Source: Blastomussa wellsi
Taxonomy: Eukaryota; Cnidaria; Anthozoa; Scleractinia; Plerogyridae
Length of the DNA: 64,000 bases
Direction of reading: 5' to 3'
Assembly: GCA_947652115.1 (NCBI GenBank)
Contig: OX393568.1
Span: forward strand, 23,810,463 to 23,874,462
Position 1 is the stretch's first letter, and every line of letters starts with the position of its first letter. Position numbers and translations under genes: made by a program. Shown here in pieces: positions 49,509-61,400 of this stretch. The notes beneath the pieces were generated by a model. The model was not told the DNA's origin, did not search any database, and saw only the letters and a program-made list of their open reading frames with translations.

Positions 49509-50153
49509 GAATTCAAAATTTTCACTAATCTTAGATTATCTTAACCCAGCTTTGAACATCCCGGCCCTGATGGTTGTTTTTACCGTGATTAAATAAAGCT
49601 AATGATTGATTGATTGATTGAAACTGACATTCCTCGTTTGCAAGCGAAACATAAGTAATACACTTATACGGTCATAAATAAAATTTTGCTCATCAATAAT
49701 TTTTGCGAAAACATGGGTTCTTTCTGTCCTTTTTCCATGAAGGAATATAAGTTTCTTCTTATTATGTCTCTTTCAAAAAAGAAGCGGAAATTTGTAAATT
49801 ATTATTATTAACTACAAAACACGGTTAATAACAGAAGTTATCAGAACACTGAAACGTAATATCAAAACGGAACGCGGTCTCGTGCCCACGCTAGGGCGTT
49901 GTCTCTTGTACAAGCATTTTCACAGCAATCAATATCAACAAACTTTTTGTCAACTTCCAGAAAGCCTAATCAGTTATAAGTGAATTTGAAGCTGCCTGTT
50001 CACATCACGTTTTGGTTGGGAAGTTTTATGCTTGACAAAATGTCCAAAATGAAAAAGGGAAGTAGTCTTCTGGAAACTAACACCAATGTTGAACTAGTTG
50101 TAAGAGCTGGAAAATCAATTCTTACGTCTTCCCTTTACAATATCAGTTTAAAA
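49509..50153. repeat. Copy 2 of duplicated segment (empty Helitron site)
   Basis: This matches 1-630 almost base for base, including the TGATTGAT tail. It continues with TGAAGGTAAG after the shared CAGTTTAAAA, without a Helitron. It lies directly upstream of IL-17 copy C. Confidence 0.8.
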
Positions 50154-50443
50154 TGAAGGTAAGAAGGCGCCGAGAAAATTGTCCTCTGAAAAACCTCAAC
50201 TTTGTGTGGGAGTCAGTGGAAGGCAGGCATAAAGGAATTGTTAACAAAAGGAAACAAAAGTAGAGGAAGAAAAAGTTGGAAATAACTTTTACCGCCATGA
50301 TCTGCGGACTAAATCTGTTACATGGTTAAATTGCAAAAAGGAAAATTCAGTGCTATAAAAGATGATTAAATGGTGACTGGAGAAAAAAGTCGACGTTCCA
50401 ACGCTGCATGCGAAGAATAGTTTTGTGAAGGCTGTAGGATAAC

Positions 50444-51566
50444 ATGGGTTTCTATTGCAAACGGGTAGGTCTAGACTTGTTCTTTGCTAATATTCGTTTT
50501 CTTCACTAAGGATAAGGTATAAATACATCTGACTGTTAGTGTATGTGTTTGGTTATAATATAAAGTATTATGTGAACATTTATTAAGAGCTAGGTCTATT
50601 AATACTCCCGTCTTTTTAATGTGCTTTTATACAATAATCCGGAGAACAGCTCATTTTCACTTACAAAGATCAATCTTTTAACGAGAGGCGAAGAATTTGC
50701 ATTAGAAACAACAAACTCACACCTATTCGCAATCTTCAAGACGCAACAAAAAGAAGTAACATAAATTATAGTCGTACTAAAACCGTAATTAGATTGGATT
50801 ATTCTTGTAATTCATTTTGCTTAGAGAGGTTCTCACTTGAATGTCGAAAGAAATGAATTTTGGTTTTGCAGTAATACGCTTAGTGATTGGTTCAAAATCT
50901 CGCGCCACTTTCTAAACCAATCAGCGTGCGTACATTTTCCCGCGCTTCTCACCGATTACGAGTATTTTCTTCGAGTTTTGGTTGGTTCATTGGATTGTTT
51001 GTGTCCTTTGTGATTGGCCAGAGTAATTACTTTGGTTGTGTCAGTTTTTTGACATTCAATTACAAATCGCTTAATATTATTGCTATTAAAATCATGGTTT
51101 AAGTCCTGGAAGCTTAAAATTACCAATGCTATTTTTATTTGAACAGTTTTTTGCCATTGTTGTTCTGATGAGCGTGGTTTCGTCTTCGCTTCAAACTTCT
51201 TCGTGCCCAAATGTGTATCTAAAACCTCACAAGGCGCTCAAACGTCTCCGCCAAAGCTTTCTGTTTGTGGAGAAACCTTCTGCCTCGCTACAAACATCTC
51301 TGGGAACTCCAAGGCGCATTAATCGTGACGTCCTTGTGAAACTGCCGGGCACCGCAAAGTGCCCCTGGAGCTGGGCCCAAGATGACAACCCCGATCGTGT
51401 CCCACGCTACATTACCAAAGCTGTGTGTTCAAGTTGTGGGCACTTCTGCCGTGCAGTGTTCTATTCCCACAGAGGTTTGGTACAGAGTTGTGACGTCAGA
51501 ACAGGCGAAAAAGTTTGGAAATGGACTGTGGTTGAACTTCCGGTGGCATATGTTTTTGATTCCTAA
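50444..51566 (+). CDS. IL-17-like cytokine copy C
   Basis: Exon 1 is 50444-50464 (MGFYCKR, donor gtaggt) and exon 2 is 51147-51566 after a TTTGAACAG acceptor, phase 0, 146 residues. An ATG at 51126 also gives an open frame into exon 2, but the seven-codon exon shared with copies A and B argues for splicing. The signal peptide (FFAIVVLMSVVSSSLQ) is followed by KCPWSWAQDDNPDRVPRY, AVCSSCGHFCRAVF and SCDVRTGEKVWKW. It is intact and ~65-70% identical by eye to copy B, but on the opposite strand. Confidence 0.85.
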
Positions 51567-52786
51567 TAGTTGATGGTTTTATTTTGTGAAAAAAAAAAAA
51601 TCTTTATAGATAGTGAACTATTGAAAAATGGATAAATACTAGACGTTTGAATGCAGAGGGAAACACGACGTTATGAAGATTATGACAAAATTATTTGGTG
51701 GATGTTGGAGATGCATGTATAGGACTCACTCGAGGTGTATAACAAGACAGTTGTTTAAAAATGCATCTGCAGAATGGATTATATCTCCATTAAATATGCT
51801 TTTCAATTATCTCCAGTGATCAAAAGAACGAGCAAAGCCTAATCCCAGTTTGAACTCTGTCATGTATGTTGATCTTCGATATATGCAATGACATCGCCCA
51901 AGAACATACGTACTTCAGAGTTTTATTAATACTGTACTGTAAATATTTCAGACGCTTAAATTTTGGGCACTTTTTTTTGTCCGAAGTTAAATTCGTCAAA
52001 AAACATTTGCAAGAATGTAGTTTGTATCTGACAGACATGAAAGGACGTATCGTTTGCTTGGCGTCGAATGTTAATACTGACAAAAATGAAACTAGAATAA
52101 TATTTGCATGATATTCATGTTATATTGTTTATATTTAGAAATAATATAAATTTTTTACACTTCTATTTAAATTTGTCTATTTAGCCCAAGGCTTTGTTAA
52201 TTATATACGTTTAAAATTTGTTTCGTGAACAATGGAACAAGTTATTTCAAACAAAACTGCGTCTGGTAATAAATTGGGTGACGTTTTGACAACGGCTACA
52301 TCGTGTGAAGATTTATCTACATAAATATATTGTTTTATGTTATACACCTATCAGACCAGGGGGAGGGAGGCCGGGCGAAGGCGGAGCATTTGAACTTAGC
52401 TGACATTTTCTGTTCTACGGGACGATAACTACTGTCAAATTCTCCCTATGCCCGGCCTCCCCCCTCCCTCGGGCTTAACATTGATGGGTGCATTATTGCT
52501 TGCAACACCTTTTTTCTTTTCATAGACGACTTCAATTTTATTCTCCCCAATTTTTACAGTAATCCGTAAAGTCTGAGTGAAAAAGTTTGTGTGTCGGAGT
52601 ATCGTTCAAACGCGTATTGATGTTTCCAGGCGCTGGGTAAGTTCGCCGGTAACAGCTTGTATTAGCAACTGGCCTAATTATTCCAAGTGATTCCAACATG
52701 TGTGACTGCATGGCTCCTGATTTGCGCTATAATTAATATACACTGGGTTAGATTTTGAGCCATAAGACAATAAAATACGTTTTATC
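51567..52786. other. Gene-free spacer
   Basis: This is AT-rich sequence downstream of IL-17 copy C. A short inverted GC-rich pair (GGGGGAGGGAGGCCGGGCG at ~52360 and CCCGGCCTCCCCCCTCCC at ~52452) is the only structure seen. Confidence 0.4.
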
Positions 52787-54426
52787 TAAGGTGATTCCCT
52801 AGTTTTGCATTGAGCATCCTTACTGCGCATATTTTTACCCGTGATCAGCACCCGCCCACATTTAAAATATGGTGGCTTTTTTATGCCTGGAGCGCGCCAG
52901 AGATGAAAACCTAATTTTTTTCAAAAACGAGCCTGACGGTGACTTATCTTATTTTTCTCTTTGTCTGAATTGAGTAACAACTTTCTTCCTGTACAATAAA
53001 TATAGACCAATTCCCAGTGTTCGAACAGAAACAATAGTCGAAAACGCGTTTTTTTACAACAAGCCAATCGCGAGTAAAATCGTAATGACATGGGAATTAC
53101 TATGTATAAACTAGGTACTGTCGCTCCTAAACAAGCACGGGGACCCCCATTTTCATCTCAAAATTTAAGTTCCTATCATGACAGAAACAATCGACATGTA
53201 CGTTCTATTTCTGTGCAATGGCCACCCCCTGTTGGTCTATCTTTGTCATCCCAAGTGGGCCACCGTTGGGAGCAATATGTAATCAGCGACGATATGCCGA
53301 CTGAATCCGATTTGACCCGAGTGTAATTTCGTGAAGAAAAACACATAACTCCCTAAGGACGGACAACAAGCTAGAGCCAAGCTGGCAGCCATTTTGGAAT
53401 AAGGTGTATAAAAATAGGCAAAAGAGCCACACAGATAGAGCCACACAAATAGAGCCAAGATGGCAGCCATTTTGGAATAAGGTGTATAAAAATAGGCAAA
53501 AGAGCCACACAAATAGAGCCAAGATGGCAGCCATTTTGGAATAAGGTGTATAACAAGCCACACAAATAGAGCCAAGATGGCAGCCATTTTGGAATAAGGT
53601 GTATAACAATAGGCAATAGAGCCACCACAGAAAGGGCCGAGGCTCCAACGATTCCACACTTCGTGTAAGACAACTCAATCTGTTCATGGTTAAAAACGTC
53701 CCTCTCGGCCATCCCTTGTTGAGGCCATTGCAGGTTCTATGTCAGCAGAGTATTAACAGCATTGAGGTGATTCCTCAGAAAAAAGTTATCCAACAATTTT
53801 TTTCAAACTTTCCTGTAATGTTCCCTTCCAAGCACTGTTTTGAAAAATACAATAAAAAAGGTATGTCACCGTGCTCGCAAAAGATATGACGGGCCAATCT
53901 TAGCCAATTTATGCTAATCACGCGCGCTATTTTATCGTTTCACAGTAATTTTTGTGGTAGGTGAAAGGACAGATTATGAACCGAATACTTGGCAAAACAT
54001 TTGATAACTAGTAAGTCTCGATTATATGGAACAGTTTAACGTAGATTTATGGCAAAAATCAGACAAATTTAAACGATACCGACAAAACGTACCTCGAGTC
54101 GTTGTTCCCAAGCTAGGGCTATAATTGACCTCCTCGAGTAACGATTTTCTGAGAGCGAGGTTTTAACTATATCTGTTTTTCCTATCCAAAAATTTTTCGT
54201 TTCTTTTTTTAAAAATTAAGAATGATAATTAGTACACCGAAATCCTACAATAAAAAATATAGGTCACCATGCTTGTTTACGAGAATGAAGACGATTTATC
54301 TCGCTCCTGAGCAAATCCCTACAGAAAAAGTCGCCATATTGTTCATGTGCGCGCGCTGCGCGCGCTAATCGCGCGTAAAATGCTGCGCAGTAAGGATGCG
54401 CAACGCAATACTGAGGAATCACCTTA
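52787..54426. mobile_element. Non-autonomous DNA transposon, TAAGGTGATTCC ends
   Basis: TAAGGTGATTCC with a following GCATCCTTACTGCGCA at the left is inverted at 54385-54426. A TA dinucleotide at each outer edge suggests a Tc1/mariner-type duplication. The interior has no transposase, but carries a minisatellite. Confidence 0.7.
53375..53630. repeat. Minisatellite with GGCAGCCATTTTGGAA unit
   Basis: Four copies of AGATGGCAGCCATTTTGGAA followed by TAAGGTGTATAA, spaced 53-79 bp. The overlapping minus-strand ORFs are simply the repeat in three frames. Confidence 0.85.
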
Positions 54427-55235
54427 AGTACGCGTGCTTGCCTTGAGAACGCTTACACAGAAATTTGCTCTGCGCAGGGATTTAAACACCGGAGCTCGGA
54501 TGTAGCAAGAACTCTGAACGAACAATGTGTAGTGCAGGCCTGTGAAAACGTTGAGAAAAAGCTCAGAAGGCAACTTCAAAGATCACATTTCGATTGTGCA
54601 GGAATTGGTTAAGGCGTAACTAATGAGCGTTTTCACTCACGTGACAAGCAGCACTATTGGATTACTGAAACAAAAGATGACTTTGGCATACAAATAGAGT
54701 TCAGTTTTCGAGGATTCGCTTGACACACACACATGACCGCCGTTTCTTCGGTTTGGAAAACAAATATGGCTGCCGTGAAGTCGTATGAAAACGCTCTATT
54801 AAGTGCCACGACTCTTTAGGATTCTTGGGCAGTCTACTAAAGATGCTGATAACGAGAAAGGGATCGAGAATGTTCGGGTCGAAAATATTTGTTTCTATAA
54901 AGATTAAAAAATAAAAGTTCAAATCGCCGTTCAATCACGGATCGTTCAATCGTTTGTTTTATGGGTGGTTGCAATCGGTTCGTATGGGCTATTCAATCAT
55001 TCGTTCAATTTCATTATACAGCGGTTTGACAGAACGAGTTTGAAACTGACTAATGTCTTTGTAATTCAATAATAGCTAGTGCAGGTAATGCGTTTTGGTT
55101 ACTACAAATTAAAGTGCAAAAACTTCAGTAAATAAAACGGAAAATAAATTTAAACGCTTTATTTGTTTCAGCTACAGCTCCATTTTATAAATGACGATTT
55201 AGTTTCTTTAATATGTCAGTCCGACCAGTCTTCCT
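54427..55235. other. Non-coding region with MITE
   Basis: Apart from the MITE at 54625-54796 no gene is seen. A four-fold CGTTCAATC-like repeat lies near 54930-55010. Confidence 0.35.
54625..54796. mobile_element. MITE with GAGCGTTTTCA ends
   Basis: GAGCGTTTTCACTCACG at the left is inverted as GTATGAAAACGCTC at the right. It is non-coding. Confidence 0.6.
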
Positions 55236-57455
55236 CTACAAAGGGTTGCATTTACAATCTCCCTTCACAAAAAACTCTAGTTTTGCGTTCTGTAGGTTGA
55301 TTTGGTTATAAGGTCTTGTCAACCGGCACTTGATGGAATTCTTATCATGGCGTTCACAGGTTGTGTTTCCAGACTTTCCATTACAAAGCAACATGGGACA
55401 TCCACATTTCATTTCAGCAGTACATTCGTAGACAACTTGGTTGAACTTTACAGAATTCGGTTCATCCCAGGCTCTCTCATTCGGATCTTTCCATAAACCT
55501 GAAAGAAATATTCGATATGTGTTAAGCTATCAGTAGGAAGTCATCTTTTGGCTATTATAAATTGTCTTCAATAAAGTCTTGTACGAAATGGTTTACATTT
55601 TAGCTATGGGATGCGCCACGCCTAAATAGTAAATAAATATATAAAGCCTGATAAGAAAAAGGATATCAAAATCGTTAAATTGAATAATACTGAACCTTCA
55701 AAAAGGCAATCGAAATTTCATTTGGAACATGATAAAAATTCATGTAATGACAATATCAAACTCATGACCTCCCGTGAAATACCCCGTTTAACTTTCGTGA
55801 TCAGAAAAATGAAAACGGGAAAACTTCAGCTACGATTTTCGGAAAAGGCAACAAACTTGCAAATTCGGATAATATTAAGATTTCGTTCCCAAGAATCTGC
55901 TCAACATGAATACGAACGGAACAAACTGCCTAAGTTTATGGTCCTTTGGTTTGAGCAAATAGGTATAGTCACGGCATTCTTGGAGAACGGCATGTACTAA
56001 AACCAGAAACACCGGAACACGGAACAACAAGCGTATCATCACAAGGTCTGTAATGGGCAACAAACCGCCCCAGCAAAAAAGGTTTATTACGGCATGATGA
56101 CATAACCTAACAGCGTGGCTGATCGAGTTATTGTCATTAGTGTTGCAATGTAAATGTGCCTCGTTGGGTGCCAGGCTTGGATCAATTCTTCCAGCAGAAT
56201 TTCGATGCAGAGTGAGCGATTCATTTTCGAGCACTCTGCTGGAGAAATAAGACATTATCAGAGCATAACTTGCGCACTGTTGAATAACAGTTGAAAAGAA
56301 AGTCATCGACATTAACAGCTGTAGGTTACCGTAAAATTCCGAAAATAAACCCCTCCGTATATATAAGCCCCTCCGTATACAAGCCCCCCAAATCTGAAAT
56401 GCAAAAAATACCTCCTATAAGCCCCTCGGAATATAAGCCCCTTCCAAAAATAAGCCCCTCAAAAAGGTCCTTTGAAAAATATAAGCCCCGGGGCTTATTT
56501 TCGGAATTTTACGGTAATAAAGTGGAGAATTCGTTGCGACTATTGTGATTTAGCTTAGGTCAAACGTCGACGAGCGCAGCTCATGTGAAGTCCACGTTTG
56601 ACCTTAGTCAAAAATTGGCAAAAACACACGTGAAGGATTCGGTCGCATTGTATAAAGAATCATGAAAATATTTTGAGGTACCGAGCAGAACTCGTGCAGA
56701 ATTTCAAGCAGAATAGGCGATTCTTAATCAACTGTGACGCATCCGCTCGTCATCCCGTCAGTGTGAGACACCCCAATTCAAATAAAGCAAGAATCTGGGA
56801 TTTTAAGTCATAAACGCTGGAAATTAATACTGAACAATCTATTGAACATCAAATAAATGAAATTGCTCTCACTTTTCTGTAATCCGCCAATTTTTAGAAA
56901 AAAGGCATTGTTATGAAAAGGAATAACAATTTGCATATTGCAGGAATACGTTGATTTGCCGCCAAAAAAAAAGTTCAAATATGTGAAGTTCTTTTCCGTT
57001 TTAACGCTGAAAAATTACATTGAATGCCAATATTGCTACTTGGTTTTCCGCCTAATTTTTAAATGCTGGCTCGATCAACTATGTTGCATTGCTAAAGTTC
57101 AGTCGATGCGAGTAGTAATTTGTAAAATGGCCACAATCAGCATTCGGTTGTTAAAACCTGGATTAAATTGTAGAGCTCGGCAGGCTGAAAATGCTTAAAA
57201 TGTTCTTCAAATTTCTTAAAATGTTCTTTAAATTTCAATAGTCAGAGCTGTACATACTCAAAAAAGTTTGAACTGTACGCATCTAAGGCTAATGAACACT
57301 TGCTTCTCTCTCGAGCACGCATTAGTTTCTATACTGAAACGTTGCTTGAATTTACTCTACTTATATATGCTATACAAAATTTCTAGACAGGTACCTTGGA
57401 AGGCCAACGCAAGCGAAAATGTACCCAGGACGATGAATGCAAGTCCGCTCTTCAT
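55236..57455 (-). CDS. Secreted Cys-rich protein, PDGF/VEGF-like cystine knot (tentative)
   Basis: Exon 1 is 57455-57395 and encodes a signal peptide (MKSGLAFIVLGTFSLALAF), with donor gtacct. Exon 2 is 55498-55236 after a TTTCTTTCAG acceptor. Both ends are phase 1, giving 107 residues with eight Cys in the mature part. The order YEC, MKCGC, LLC, TTC, IKC and a final GDCKCNP resembles the C-x5-C-G-..C-x-C layout of PDGF/VEGF domains, including the CxC end. It is shorter than most family members, and a different secreted Cys-rich class (such as coral small Cys-rich proteins) cannot be excluded. Confidence 0.55.
56326..56517. mobile_element. MITE with TTACCGTAAAATTCCG ends
   Basis: TTACCGTAAAATTCCGAAAA is inverted at the right end as TTTTCGGAATTTTACGGTAA. 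The interior is a run of AAGCCCCTC-type repeats. It lies in the intron of the Cys-rich gene. Confidence 0.8.
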
Positions 57456-57902
57456 GATTTCTTCTCAGATGTGTTCCCTACCGACGCTGAAGCAACTTGT
57501 TCAAAAGGCAGTCAATGCCGTTTGATTTATAACAAAACTATTGAAAGCTTTTGAATGAATTGAAAGTTACGCGTCATTGCGTAAAGCATTGCAACTGCTG
57601 TTGTATTCTTGGCTTGCAAGTGACGTCACGTCTCATGTTGGCCAACATGCCATTGTCATTTGAACCTCTCTGGGTTGGTTGATTGCTATTGCTTTCGGGG
57701 TCATGCTGTTTCGTAGAAAATCGATAGAAAAATCAACACAACAATAGCAGACCCCCCATAGCAAGCATCTCGCGACAAATAGCCTTTTGTGAATTGTCCA
57801 TTTCATCCATGTGAAGTTTCCTGCGGAATTTTTCATTCATCTATCCGTAAAAAAATCCAACAGGCCATTTGAAGTGCGAAACCATTTATATGAAAATGAA
57901 TA
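57456..57902. other. Non-coding upstream region
   Basis: This is the region upstream of the Cys-rich gene, with no gene or clear repeat seen. Confidence 0.3.
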
Positions 57903-57903
57903 G

Positions 57904-57944
<41 letters not shown>

Positions 57945-58425
57945 CATGGGAAGTATAACAATATAATTTGGTTTTATCAACTGGGTTGATAATGTAAATT
58001 GGCCACCGTAAAGAGATTCAATTGCTGACGTTTCGAGCGTTAGCTCTTCGTCGGATCGAATCAAGGAATTGTGGGTCGTGTGTTTTTATATACAGAAAGA
58101 TGGAGCTTCGCTATTGGCTGGTGCCTAGTAACGTGAAAACAACGGAATAAATTAGTTGAATGAAAAGCGTTCGTGGATACCGTGAGGATTAAGAGTGCCG
58201 ATTTGGAAAATAAATTTTTGTTCTAGAGTTTTACGGCTTTTCGTGTTCCGTGTAAACATGAAAATGAGGTTGTTTTGCAGGAAAATGACTACGGAGAGGA
58301 AATACGTTTTCATATGAATAGTTTTGAGACTCGTTTTGAGGCAAAAGAGAACTCGGAAATCGCCTAACAAATCTGAATTTGCAAGAAAAACAGTGATCGA
58401 AAATGGGACAATAACAAACAAACAA
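57903..58425 (-). mobile_element. Penelope-like element 3' fragment, inverted
   Basis: The minus strand encodes the end of the retroelement ORF (LEQKFIFQIGTLNPHG near 58170-58220) followed by the hammerhead-like box and the shared tail ending at the GAGGGGGTAAG near 57903. It matches 39440-39790. The ORF upstream (to ~58425) is frameshifted. Confidence 0.65.
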
Positions 58426-61400
58426 AGCCTACGAGGTGCACTGAAATCATCGTCTTTGTTGTAACCAAACTTATCTATATTTTAGTCTCGTGCAATTGTC
58501 TCAGATATTTTTGTTGAGTTTTATATTCGTGTTGGGTAGCCTGTGGCACCCATGATGCCTTGCGAGCGAAAGAGAACACGAGGGAAAACACTCGCCATGT
58601 TTCATGAGAATTTCTATGACCCTTCTATCAACTGAGATTTTATTTACGAAAGCTCCAACATAGTGTAAGGTCGTACATTTTGTGAGTTCATGTCTTTGAA
58701 ATTTAGACGTTTATTAGTGATTTGTAATGTTTCTGAATTTTAGTCGAATCGATTCCTCGAAAGGTCAGAAGAGATGTAATTTTTCATGTGAATCTGACCC
58801 CTGATTTCGATCGGTCTTTTTGGTATAAAAGAGGATGAAATCAAATCAAGGATTTACGACTACAGTATTCAAATTATTTGTTCTAACAATATATTTAAAT
58901 TTAATACTGGAAAACGCTTTGAATGTGAAGGGTGTAGTGGAGTAATGATGTCAAAAACGAGAGCGAGTTATTGTTTCGAGGTGTTTGGAACCCGTGATAA
59001 AAACGAAGCACGAGTTTGTTAGTGACACATCCATACGGTGTGATCTTCTCAAATGAACAATAAGAAATTATACAGCATGAAATTTTTGCCCTTTTCCACA
59101 AAAACATGTTTGCATCTATGACTGATTAGCGTCCGACCATAGAGGGAAGAAATAGCGGCAAATTTTGGCGAATAGAATACGGTATACGGAGAAGAAGTTT
59201 GGTCAAGAAACTCGCCAGTAAACGAAGCATAAGAGAAAGTATTTTTAACAAATGGCCAAAGTTTCCATGTTAGAGCCAGGAGGTCTGTTTAAAGTTTGCG
59301 AAGCTCTCGACTCAGGTATTAAAAAATAGTTGTGTGGGTTTCGGGGGGAAAAATTATCGTAGAAATTTTGTCGTGGAAGAGGAGAAAACGTCGGGAGAGA
59401 AATATCCCGAGACCCTGGGAACGAGGTTGAGAAATATCCCGAGACCCTTGGAACGAGGTTGAGAAATATCCCTGTCCGGTTCGCGAATTGCATTTTTTAA
59501 AATCTCATTAAAAATTCAAGTGTTTGATCTCATTGATCTCAGATCAAAAACAACCATGTTTGACCTCGGATAAAAACCCTTAAGATTTTGATCCGGATCT
59601 TTCATTGGGTATCAAGATTCATCCACCTGACTAATTGGCTGTTGAGCTCATGAATAATTAATGATTTGAGAAGAAAGTGAGAAATGATTATCGGAACGAA
59701 CTTCCAATTAAACTGAATTGGAATACGAAAACCTGGAGAAATTTAGGGCTTCAATGGATTTAAGCAGTAATATTTAAAAGTTCAAAGCCTGAAATTTTCT
59801 TTTCAGGTCTTTGTTCCAGTAGTCTTATGGCTGTATTTGCATATAAACCGTAGATCTTATTGGGTTTCACGCAAGTGAAAACAGTGAAAGCGAGCGGAAA
59901 GCCAAGAGTTCCTTAAAATTGTACCTTGTCAGTGCGTGACTTGGTTCAAATAGATCAATCACAGTTGAGGATAGAACCAGATACTTGTCCTTGCGTAGCG
60001 GCCGTTGGCTTCAGGCCGGTCACAAGCACTTCAGAATAGCCGAAGAGGCGAACTTTAAGCCAAATTTTTCGTTCTTCACGAAGTCTTTCGACCTCCGAAA
60101 GAACACGTTCATGGAGTGAAATTTACTGGGCTTTATGGAACTGTTGGTTTTATTGCGATTCGGAACTTTTCCTTTTGAGGAGAGAGCGATTTGTGGAGTG
60201 ACGTTTGGTGATCGATCGATTGAGTGGTCTGCCTTTCCCTTCTCTTAGGAGAGACAACGATTTCGAATAACTTCACTAAACGGCGTTAAAATGGCTTCAA
60301 AATCGGCACAAGAGACAAGCACGCGACACATTTGAGGTAGGAAAACTTTCAGATTAGATAGTTATTTACAAAATTTGTTTACGATCGGTGACTTTCCCAT
60401 ACAATTCTCTATATACACAAGCTGTCCCATACACCACGCATGCAGAGTCGAATTTTGAGCTTGGGGAGCCTGTGGTTATGCGAGTTGTCACTTACAACGG
60501 TATCTTTATAATGATTTCCGAGAAATTGGAAGTAAATTCCGAGAAAGCAGTCTTGCTGGTGAGCGTCTCGAGAACAAGGAAACTGTCAATCACACGGTCA
60601 TTCAAACGGAAAAGTAGCTTTTACGGCGAATACAAATTCATTGACTCTCGACGAGAGTTCTTGATTTTCAGGACTGAGTATATCTTGCTCAGATACGTAC
60701 TGGTGAAAGGACGTTTCACAATTATATTATTTTATTTTTACAAACATCAGAGTTAATTAATTCAAATATACCAATCGTTGATTAAAGGAGTTCGTTGGAC
60801 GGTTCCAGCAGTTAATACATTTTTGGTAGACAATTGATAACGTAACACGATATATCGCTTCGATATAGCCAATTCTCCTTTTCTTTCATATTGTTGTCCG
60901 TCTCATACGGCGTCGTTTTTCGATTAGACGTAACTCGCGATGTAAAAAGATTCTCAGAAACGTTCTGTGAAATTTGGCATTGAAAACAAGATAACTTACT
61001 TCATTTTGGATTGTAAACATTATGTGTATTTTTGCATGATGTCTAAACAGGGCCAGTACTACCGTTGCAGTCCGAGTGCGGCACAAGTTTAGCCGCAGCA
61101 GGAATAAACATTTTAAAACTAGAACACACCGCAAATCGAGTACAAGTTTAATAACTTGGTATGATGTCCCAAATACTTACCTGTCTGCACCTTTAGTGGC
61201 TTTTGGAACTGTTGGAAGCAACAAGAAAAATAATCCGTGATGAATGTTGATGTTTTGAACTCAGCTAAGCCGTCCAAGTCGATGTCACTTTTAAATAATC
61301 CCGCCACCCCCGCAATCATCTATATCATCATACGACGCCTAGTTGTCAAGTAAAGTGACGTGAGTTGTTCACGTGAATGGAAAATACCGAAAACACGGAA

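Noticed and set aside
53375..53630. CRISPR-like array
   Set aside because: Spacing is irregular, the intervening sequences are also repeated, and the context is eukaryotic.
53246..53712. Three overlapping minus-strand ORFs with internal repeats
   Set aside because: They are the minisatellite unit in three frames, with no independent coding evidence.
60388..60756. 122-residue plus-strand ORF
   Set aside because: There is no recognisable domain, composition resembles random AT-rich sequence, and there are no splice or promoter signals.
61119..61319. Possible first exon with a gtaagt donor (minus)
   Set aside because: No partner exon or family similarity could be found, so support is too weak for a gene call.
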